Shown here: one piece after another, positions 56,030 to 64,000 of the stretch
Numbering within the stretch: the stretch's first letter is position 1
Layout of the letters: the number at the start of each line of letters is the position of its first letter
From: Jaltomata sinuosa
Taxonomy: Eukaryota; Streptophyta; Magnoliopsida; Solanales; Solanaceae
Assembly: GCA_003996215.1 (NCBI GenBank)
Contig: QJPP01001732.1
Span: 1-64,000 of the forward strand
Direction: 5' to 3'
Length of the DNA stretch: 64,000 nucleotides
Made by a program: the position numbers and the translations under genes
Notes under the pieces: generated by a model
The model's input: only the letters and a program-made list of their open reading frames with translations
What the model was told of the DNA's origin: nothing
Database searches by the model: none

Positions 56030-57240
56030 CAAACTGCCCATGCTTACTGCCTTCTAGCTAAATGCCTCTGCCACAACATTGGCCTTATCCAAATGATACT
56101 GGATAGTCATATCATAATCTTTCAACAACTCCATCCACCTTCTCTGTCTCAGATTCAGATCCTTCGATGTAAACACATGTTGCAGGTTGTGATGGTCTGT
56201 GAACACTTCACACTTGACACCATAGAGATAGTGTCTCTAGATCTTAAGTTCAAATACCATCGCAGCCAACTCCAAATCATTGGTTGGGTAGTTCTTCTCA
56301 TGATGCCTCAATTGCCTTGAAGCATAGGCTATGACATTCCTGTCCTGCATAAACACAATACCCAAACTCAAATGTGAAGCATCACAAAATACAATGAAGT
56401 CCTTCCCTTCAACCGGGAATGATAGAATAGGAGTTGTAGTCAGAAGTGTCTTGAGCCTTTGAAAACTCTCTTCGCACTTGTTAGACAAAACAAAGGGTAC
56501 CTCCTTTTGGGTCAACCTTGTTAAGTGAGTAGCAATGGAAGTAAAATTTTTTACGAACCTGTCATAATATCTAGCAAGACCCACAAAACTCCTAACCTCA
56601 GTCACAGAGCTAGGCCGGACCCAACTCTTAACTGCTTCAATCTTCTGGGGATCCACCATCACCCTTTTTTCCGAGACCACATGCCCTAAGAAGGAAACTA
56701 AAGATAACCAAAATTCACATTTTGAAAATGTAGCATACAATTTCTTTTCCTTCAGAATTCCCAAAACTATACGAAGATGCTTTGTATGCTCCTCCTTACT
56801 CTTGGAGTAACTCAAAATATTATCGATAAAATAATCAAGAATGAATCAAAGAATAACTTGAAAACCCCATTCACCAAGCTCATAAAGGTTGTTGGCGCAT
56901 TGGTCAACCCAAAAGACATTACCAGGAACTCATAATGATCATACCGTGTACAAAAATCCATCTTAGGTATATCCTTGGGCCTAATTTTTAGCTGATGATA
57001 CCCAAACCTCAGGTCAATTTTAGAAAACACCGAAGCACCATGCAACTGGTCAAAAAGGTCATCTATGCAAGGTAAGGGATACTTGTTCCGGATGGTAACC
57101 TTGTTCAATTGCCTATAATCTATACACATCCTCATGCTACAATCCTTCTTCTTAACAAACAAGACGGGAGCACCCCAAGGTGAAGCACTGTAATGAATAA
57201 ATCTCTTATCTAGGAGTTATTATAGCTGAGTTTTGAGTTC
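56030..57240 (-). pseudogene. pol: F reverse transcriptase and RNase H
   Basis: RT (57162-56812) has MRMCIDYRQLNKVTIRNKYP, then SKIDLRFGYHQLKI and YEFLVMSFGLTNAP. At the catalytic box a frameshift occurs (about 56820) and the sequence in the right frame is FIDN, so the second catalytic Asp is Asn. The next open piece (56815-56237, 192 codons) covers thumb and RNase H: FLGHVVSEKRVMVDPQKIEA, IVFCDASHLSLGIV, ASRQLRHHEKNYPTNDLELA. The RNase H end with AN.VAEAFS follows near 56060-56080 after further stops. Confidence 0.8.
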
Positions 57241-57305
57241 CCTTATCACTGTCAGAGCCATGCAATAAGGAGCAATAGAGTTTGGGTGAGTGCCCATCTC
57301 CAAAT

Positions 57306-57974
57306 CTATACAGAAGTCAATATCCCTGTCCAAGGCATACCAGGCAGATCTGTAGGAAATACCTCCAGAAATACCAAAACCACCAGGATAGACTCATTAG
57401 AAGGTGACTCCGCACTAACATCCTGAAGATGAGCCAGGAAGACTGAACACCTATTCCTAACTAGCTTTCTAGCCCAAATAAAGGATATGATCATTACTAG
57501 CTTAGGCTTATACACACCCTTCCACTCTAGTCTATCTATACCCGGCATTTCTATAGTGACTGACTTAGAATTATAGTTCAACACAACGTGATAAAGAGAC
57601 AGCCAAGTCATACCCAATGTAATATCAAAATCCATCATATCCAATATGACCAAATCTACCCAAGTCTAAAAACCCATAAATATAACAGAGCATAAATGAT
57701 ACACATGGGTCACTACTATAGACTCCCCAATTGGAGTAGAAACATGAATAGAAGAATCAAGAATATCACAAATCAAGTCCATACCCTAGGCAAATCTAAA
57801 AGATACATAAGAATATATGGAACCCGAATCAAATAAGATAGAAGTCATTCGGTCACATATGAGAATAGTACCTGTTATCACAATAACAAATGCCTCATCC
57901 TCAAACTTGCCTAGGAAGGCATAACAACTAGATCTATCATTAATACGAGCAACCTCTCTAGCTGGATGTACCAT
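57306..57974 (-). pseudogene. F protease
   Basis: The piece 57974-57786 reads ILICDRMTSILFDSGSIYSY, with an intact Asp-Ser-Gly active site. A stop follows at RFA (57786). The second half (57653-57306) has MVILDMMDFDITLGMTWLSL, the ILGM-type motif with Ile changed to Thr, then the linker toward RT (VFPTDLPGMP). Of the proteases in the window this and B1 keep the active-site triad. Confidence 0.75.
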
Positions 57975-57989
57975 TCCCCTCCTCGTGTT

Positions 57990-59515
57990 ACCATTACCTC
58001 TATTACCTCAATGGTCTCTCTAATTATTGTCTCGCCCATCCTGTGGATGTCCCCTGCTATTGCCACCTCCACCTTCTAGAACCATAGCCTTAGTCTACTA
58101 CTGCACCTGATTACCTACCTACCTTAGAGGGAATTCCCTCTTAAAATGACCCAGATCACCATAATGGAAACATCCTTGCTCAAGAGAGGGCCTGCAGGCA
58201 GAAGAATAAGAAGCCCCCTAGCCTCTAGGAGCTGTCGAATGCTGAATGGCCCTTGAGTGACCGCCTGTAGAAGCTGGCAAGGCTGACTAAATAGGATGAA
58301 CCGAATGAATCTACTGACTGGACCTCTGGATTAAGAACCACTAAAATTACCCCAAGAATAAGAAGCCCCCTAGCCTCTAGGAGCTGGCGACTGCGGAATG
58401 GCCCCTGAGTGACCGCCTGTAGAAGCTGGTAAGGCTGACTGAATAGGATGAGCCAAATGAATCTGCTGACTGGACCTCTGGAATAAGAACCACTAAAATT
58501 ACCCAATACTCTTGGACTTCTTGGCTAACACCTTAGCCTATCCAACTTGCTTAACTCCTTCTAGTTTCTACACATAGTCATTCACCTCATTAAATCTCTT
58601 CCCTGCCAAAGTCATATGAATGGATAGAACTTGCAAGTCAGAATTCAAACCTTTAACATACAGAGGAATCCTCTCTTCCTCAGTGCCCAATAGCTAGGTA
58701 GCATAGCGAGATAATGCATGAAACTTAGCCTTATAAGCTACAAAAGACATACGACCCTGTGCAAGGGCCAGAAACTCATCCTTCTTGCGATCCTTGAGAG
58801 TACAGGGGACATATTTTTCTAGAAAAAAACAATAAAATAGGGCCTAAGTCATCGGAGGAAAGGCTCATGAACGACACTCCACGTGAGCCCTCCACAATTA
58901 CTTGGCAGCACCCTACAACTGAAAAGTCACAAACTAGACCCCATGTTGTTGTACAATACCCAACTTATGCAACCTCTCATAACAATCCATAATAAACTCA
59001 AGGGCATCCTCATTCTCTGTACCATGAAACGATGGAGATTTCATCTTTAAGAACTTGGTCAATAACTCATGCTCGATACTGGTCATGAGAGGGATTAGTA
59101 CTGAATAGAAGAATGCATTAGTACCCGAAGCTTCATCCATTCTGGGAGCTATGTCAACAGCGGGATGAGCTCCCAGAATTTGAACTGCTGGCATAGTGGG
59201 GATGGCTCCAGGTTCTGCCAGCCTGCTCAGAAATGCCAACACCTATTGAATGACCTCAGAAGACATAGGAGGTAGGCCTGCACCTCTAACTGGTGCTGCC
59301 ACCTCTGCTTCCGTGCCATCCTTGTGTACCACCTCACCATCCTCAATATGATCTAGGGGTAAGGGAGGGGTCGCTAACATCTGCTCAGTAGTTGCCTGAG
59401 CTCCACCCCTGGCGGGTGTCGCTCTCTCTCTGCCCCTGCTTCTTCCTCGCCCTCGAGCTGCCAGTCATGTAGCTAGAGCTTCTGCTCTTGCTCTATTTTG
59501 TTTGGTACTAACCAT
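57990..59515 (-). pseudogene. gag: F gag
   Basis: The ATG at 59515-59513 opens MVSTKQNRARAEALAT, one TGA, and a basic RGRGRSRGRERAT stretch. The capsid part includes 59242-58934 (MLAFLSRLAEPG, HELLTKFLKMKSPSFHGTEN, YERLHKLGIVQQHGV) and continues broken to about 58560 (AKVLAKK). A Ser/Gly/Gln linker with a 151-bp tandem duplication (58203-58504) follows. The zinc knuckle (58180-58135) reads CFHYGDLGHFKREF, with the second and last Cys changed to Tyr and Phe. The ATG lies in the segment that is duplicated at 60307. Confidence 0.78.
58203..58504 (-). repeat. 151-bp tandem duplication in F gag linker
   Basis: 58203-58353 and 58354-58504 are two copies with a handful of differences; both begin AAGAATAAGAAGCCCCCTAG on the top strand and end CTAAAATTACCC. 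The unit is not a multiple of three, so the duplication itself shifts the frame and must postdate the last functional gag. Confidence 0.85.
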
Positions 59516-61020
59516 CTACATACAAAAAAAATAAAGTAAGTCATACCAATTTAGATCGCCAAATACCAATTGGAATTGAGTTATTGCACGAATAAAAAAA
59601 AAGATAGTTTCCTAAAGTCCTGTAGCCTCTCGAAGAAAAGTACATACGTCTCTGTACCACTCCGCAAGACTCTATGTCACGCCTCGAGGCTATCCCCTAG
59701 ATATAACATAGAATCTAGGGTCACAAGTAACCCTAAGCTAACCCTGAATCTGGTATATCACAAGAATACTGGATATAATTCTAAAACAAGAGGAAGCATA
59801 ACTAAGAAATGAATAAAACTAAACGAATGTATCTAATAATATCTTAAAGAAATGACTGAGTTCAAACCATACAACCCAAATACACTGAATACTGACTCTA
59901 TGTCTGAATGCCTCTAATACTAGTGAGCTGCTGGGACAAGTCCCCAGCTAACTCCAAAATACTGGAACTAAGAATATCTGACTAAATCAAATAAAAGCAT
60001 AATGAAAATGTACTTGTAGGATAAGGACTCACCACTGACTAAGCTGATGTGGCACCGGTAGGAGCTAATCATGTGGCTAAACTTGAGAACCTGACCCTGC
60101 ATCATAATAGGATACAACATCAAGTATGCGTCAGTACTTTGGATGTACAGAGCATGAGGGATATGCAAAGCTGGCTGAAATGTAAACATGCTAAAAATAC
60201 TGAAAGCTGTAATCTGAACTAAGCTATACTGAAGGCTGTAATCTGAAAGCTGCCAGTCATGTAGCTAGAGCTTCTGCTCTTGCTCTATTTTGTTTGGTAC
60301 TAACCATCTACATACAAAAAAAATAAAGTAAGTCATACCAATTTAGATCGCCAAATACCAATTGGAATTGAGTTATTGCACGAATAAAAAAAAAGATAGT
60401 TTCCTAAAGTCCTGTAGCCTCTCGAAGAAAAGTACATACGTCTCTGTACCACTCCGCAAGACTCTATGTCACGCCTCGAGGCTATCCCCTAGATATAACA
60501 TAGAATCTAGGGTCACAAGTAACCCTAAGCTAACCCTGAATCTGGTATATCACAAGAATACTGGATATAATTCTAAAACAAGAGGAAGCATAACTAAGAA
60601 ATGAATAAAACTAAACGAATGTATCTAATAATATCTTAAAGAAATGACTGAGTTCAAACCATACAACCCAAATACACTGAATACTGACTCTATGTCTGAA
60701 TGCCTCTAATACTAGTGAGCTGCTGGGACAAGTCCCCAGCTAACTCCAAAATACTGGAACTAAGAATATCTGACTAAATCAAATAAAAGCATAATGAAAA
60801 TGTACTTGTAGGATAAGGACTCACCACTGACTAAGCTGATGTGGCACCGGTAGGAGCTAATCATGTGGCTAAACTTGAGAACCTGACCCTGCATCATAAT
60901 AGGATACAACATCGAGTATGCGTCAGTACTTTGGATGTACAGAGCATGAGGGATATGCAAAGCTGGCTGAAATGTAAACATGCTAAAAATACTGAAAGCT
61001 GTAATCTGAACTAAGCTATA
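59456..61020. repeat. 792-bp near-perfect tandem duplication across the F/B2 junction
   Basis: 59456-60228 and 60248-61020 are almost identical: I found one substitution (A versus G at 60122/60914). The period is 792 bp; the first copy has a 19-bp tail (60229-60247) that itself repeats the 'ctgaaagctgtaatctgaa' segment. Each copy holds the first 60 bp of F gag, the F leader, the junction at 59675/60467 and about 550 bp of the B2 LTR end. The short identical frames inside both copies are not genes. Confidence 0.93.
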
Positions 61021-62538
61021 GTACATAGGCCCAAATGTATAATCATGCATAAAATAGCTGAAATACAGGAATAACATGAAAGTATACTGAAAATAAGTGT
61101 AAATGTGGGCCTAAAGTACAATACTGAATCTAATATTGTGGGAGAGCTTATTAACCGACATAAACCACATGAGCTAAACGTGGAGTCTGATGTATACGCC
61201 TCATCAAGAGGACCCAATATACCTTGCCAGGGTATAAAGGCATGATTGTGGCGTGATCACTAAGGCTGATGCCCAACAGAGGGGACTTACAAACCTATGA
61301 TGACACGTAGTTCTGGGACATGAGGGTACGTTGAACCCTAGTCCAACTCGGTGATAAATACTACTCCCAAACTAAATATAGCTCAATTCAAAACTAGCAT
61401 CCTGAGTTTTTGGGTCAGGGCTAGACTAGTCTAAAGTCTTTGTTTTTCTGAGATACTGTAGTAGACTAAAAACTAACCATTTTATTCTTTTAGAACTCAT
61501 ACTAATAAGCTAGGTTGAATTTTTGAAGGAAGCTAATACATTTAAGAAAATGCTATAATTTAGGGCTAAGTCCAAGATTCCTAAAGATCTTGTAAATATC
61601 TAAGTAATACAAGATAATCAGTATGTGATATTTAAAACAATGCAAAGATCAGATATAACTCATGAGCATGATTTCTTGGAGATATATGTAAAAAGGACAA
61701 GAACCCTAGTTCTATATTCATGAGAATCATTGAAATAATCTGAGAGTTTTGGGCATAAGGGCGGACTAAGCCCTTACTAAATTCCCACATACCTGGTGGA
61801 TAAAAATCCCTACAAGAATCTGGAGTTGAAGCTTGGAGGAGAGAACCCTAGGCCTGAAACTTTCGAGAAGACGCTCTGTTTTGACTTGAATAGATTTTTG
61901 AAAAGTCTGACTTTGTTTTGGGGAATTAGACTTAATAAAATAATCCTAAGACTATTCATAGTCAGAGAAAAGTTAGAGAGAAAAGGTCTAAAATACCCCT
62001 AAGAACTTAAATTAAAAACTTCTAGAAAAAGTTGACTTCAGGAATCATGGATGGATTCCACAAGTCGTAGACTGAACCACGGCTTGTGGTTTCCACTCGT
62101 GGTTCCTGGCCACAAAGTCAGGCCGCAGATAAATTTCTACGAGTCAACAATAGTGGCCATAGAATAAACTACGGTCCTTAGACTCAGTCGTGATTCTAGG
62201 CTCAGCATTCAAGCTGAAGAAGGAGTTTTATGGGTTTACAAGATGGGCCGTAAAATAAACTATGGTCCGTATACCCAATTTGTAATCTTCAGGGAATCTG
62301 TCAGCTCTCTGATCAAGTTCCACGAGTTGACAAGATTGACCGTGGTTTGAACCATGGTCCGTAGAACCAACTCGTCGTTCTCAGACCAGAGACTAAACCT
62401 GTAGATGTAAACCACGGGTTCATTCCATGTCCTATGGTTCAGACCACGGTCCGTGGTTTGGACCCATAATTCCTAGAAAGTTCAAAATTCTGCAAGTTTC
62501 TGAGTCTTAAAGCTGGATCGAATTCGTGGGTATTACAA
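59675..62538 (-). repeat. B2 3' LTR, enlarged by the tandem duplication
   Basis: The reverse strand starts TGTAATACCC at 62538 and ends TCGAGGCGTGACA at 59675 (a second copy of the end is at 60467). Without the 792-bp duplication it would be 2072 bp, close to the 1980-1997 bp of B1. It contains the family-B near-palindrome cluster (62030-62470). The TATA site of B1 is decayed here (GACTATGAATAGTC, about 61945-61960). Confidence 0.85.
62030..62470 (-). repeat. CCACGG near-palindrome cluster in B2 LTR
   Basis: Units such as ACCACGGCTTGTGGTTTCC (62082-62100), AACCATGGTCCGTAGAACC (62350-62368) and ACCACGGTCCGTGGTTTGG (62443-62461) lie scattered over 440 bp, upstream of the promoter position on the reverse strand. 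The core CCACGGTCCGTGG is self-complementary except at its centre. Unit number and spacing differ from B1. Confidence 0.75.
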
Positions 62539-62561
62539 TATCTCCCCTTAGGATCATTCAT

Positions 62562-64000
62562 CCTCGAATGAAGACTGAACAAGCTGAGTTTGGAGGGACG
62601 AAACTACAATCCCTACCACTAAACATTAAAAGCTAAATCTCTAGCTGAAATAGGTTCTAAGTACATGAAAGAGTGCTGAATTTCATGAACAACTGATGGA
62701 ACATGATACTGAGACGGGAATATATAAGAGTAAACTAAGAAACTGAGGAGAAACTATTACCTCAAATTGGAACTGGATCGGAAGGGGATATGTGGGGGTA
62801 CTTAGCCATCATGGCTGCTTCTGCTTCCCAAGTATCTCCCTCTATGGACTGATTCCTCCATAAAACCTTTACCGAAGCGACTTCCTTGTTTCTCAACCTA
62901 CGAACCCGACGGTCAAGAATCTCAATGGGAACATCCTCATAGGTGAGGCTATCCTTCACCGCCGCCCTCTCAAGAGGTACTATCGATGTTGGATCACCCA
63001 CACACTTATTCAACAAGGAAATGTGAAAGAATGAGATGAATCGTTTCTAGCTCTGCTGGCAACTCTAACTCATAAGCCACATTACCAACCCTTTTCAAGA
63101 TTCCGTAAGGGCCTACATACCTGGGACTGAGATTTCCCTTCTTGCCAAATCTCATCACCCCCTTCATGGGTGATACTTTCAGGAAAACCTAATCATCGGC
63201 CTCAAACTCTAAGTCCCTTCTCCTCACATCTGCATAGGACTTCTGATAACTCTGAGCTATTTTCAATCTCTCCCTGATGAGCTGAACTTTCTCCATAGAC
63301 TCATGAACCGAATCTGGCCCAATCAAGGCTGCATCTACACCCATAAAGTGCCTCATATGGGACCATATGAATACTGGAGTAGAAACTGTTATTATAGGCG
63401 AACTCTATGAGAGGTAGGTGATCATCCCAACTACCCTTGAAATCGATCACGCAAGCTCTCAACATTTCCTCTAAGGTATGAATGGTACGCTCTGTCTGAC
63501 CATCCATCTGCGGATGAAATGTTGTACTGAGATTCACCTGAGTACCAAGACCTTTCTGGAATGATCTCCAGAAATGAGATGTAAACTGAGGACCTCTATC
63601 TGAGATTATAGGCAGGGGGACCCCATGAAGCCTTTTTATCTCGCTGATGTAGAGTTTGGCATAGTCCTCCGCCAAATATGTAGTCTTAATGCCAAGAAGT
63701 GAGTTGACTTGGTGAGTCTATCCACTATCACCTAAATGGAGTCATGCTGCCTGCGAGTACGAGGTAACCCCGTAATGAAATCCATGTTGACCACTTCCCA
63801 CTTCTAAGTAGGAATACTAATCTCCTGAGTCACACCTCCTGGTTTTTGATGTTCTACTTTAACCTGCTGACAGTTGGGACACTTAGCCACAAAATTTGCG
63901 ATGTCCCTCTTCATGTCATTCCACTAATAGACTTCCCGTAGATCACGGTACATCTTAGTGGCACCTGGATGAATGGAATATCTGGAATTATGGGCTTCTA
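62562..64000 (-). pseudogene. pol: B2 pol 3' part: integrase and chromodomain (runs off the window)
   Basis: The reverse-strand frame 63675-63301 holds the integrase core: LYISEIKRLHGVPLP, IISDRGPQFTS (second Asp), GQTERTIHTLEEM (catalytic Glu), FKGSWDDHLPLIEFAYNNS. Right of it, 63840-63900 gives CPNCQQVKVEHQ, so the zinc-domain Cys pair is intact. The piece 63016-62762 is the chromodomain (VPIEILDRRVRRLRNKEVASV, then KVLWRN and DTWEAEAAMMAKYP). A purine tract (62539-62550) separates it from the LTR. Stops lie around 63055, 63190 and 63735. Confidence 0.82.

Larger units (their letters stand above)
3759..59674 (-). mobile_element. Element F: chromovirus that hosts the A and E1 insertions
   Basis: F reads on the reverse strand. 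Gag to chromodomain lies at 59515-54476 and its 3' LTR starts at 54401 (TGTAACGACCC). The LTR is interrupted at 53128/29981 by E1 and at 29391/4074 by A, and ends at 3759 inside element G. The three LTR pieces total 2181 bp, or 2171 after removing the two 5-bp target duplications. The related intact E1 LTR is 2169 bp, which is strong support for this reconstruction. The 5' LTR and primer site are missing: at 59675 the 5' leader abuts the 3' LTR of element B2. All genes are interrupted. The span includes nested elements that are described separately. Confidence 0.8.

Noticed and set aside
59570..60604. Two identical 80-residue open frames (59570-59812 and 60362-60604), which could suggest a duplicated gene
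   Set aside because: They are explained by the 792-bp tandem duplication. They cross the F leader/B2 LTR junction on the non-coding strand and have no recognisable domain.
1..64000. Host protein-coding genes, tRNA or rRNA genes, telomeric or simple satellite arrays
   Set aside because: Reading both strands, every sustained coding signal belonged to gag, pol or the D extra ORF. No cloverleaf-like tRNA, rRNA block or satellite array was recognised by eye; a tRNA or profile search would be the decisive test.

Overview
This window is plant nuclear repeat DNA. It is a nest of decayed Ty3/gypsy LTR retrotransposons, and I see no convincing host gene, tRNA, rRNA or CRISPR array. Three lines point to a dicot, probably Solanaceae (inference): Tekay/Del-type chromoviruses with a C-terminal chromodomain; Athila-type elements with a TGGCGCCGTTGCC primer site; and a third ORF that looks like the 'putative plant transposon protein' domain common in Solanaceae genomes. 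All reading frames are broken by stops and shifts.

Layout, left to right. 1-380: 3' end of a family-C LTR (+). 381-3758: Athila-type fragment G (-). 3759-59674: chromovirus F (-), the backbone of the window. Its 3' LTR is split into three pieces (3759-4074, 29391-29981, 53128-54401) by two insertions. The pieces sum to 2181 bp, against 2169 bp for the intact LTR of the related E1.

First insertion: element A (-), 4075-29390, with CCCTT on both sides. It has three partial LTRs and no coding region. It is broken by chromovirus C1 (+), 6518-26063, whose integrase gene is itself split by chromovirus B1 (+), 13343-22343. Second insertion: chromovirus E1 (+), 29982-53127, flanked by GATAA/GCTAA. 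Its left LTR holds the Athila element D (-), 30340-43037, with a perfect ACCAC target duplication, and an inverted related LTR piece H (43703-45220). F's pol and gag lie at 54476-59515. F's 5' LTR is missing; at 59675 F abuts the 3' LTR of a second family-B element, B2 (-), whose pol runs off the right edge. A near-perfect 792-bp tandem duplication spans that join.

How the parts work together: each element once had LTR promoter, primer site, gag, protease, RT, RNase H and integrase, with a chromodomain in B, C, E and F. Every copy has now lost different catalytic or zinc-finger residues, so none can be autonomous. The most interesting non-standard signals are: (1) four LTR families each carry a cluster of short, family-specific near-palindromes just upstream of the TATA box; (2) element D repeats this promoter layout internally, in front of its extra ORF; (3) opposed related elements form kilobase-scale inverted repeats; (4) the stop-codon spectrum is rich in CAG-to-TAG.
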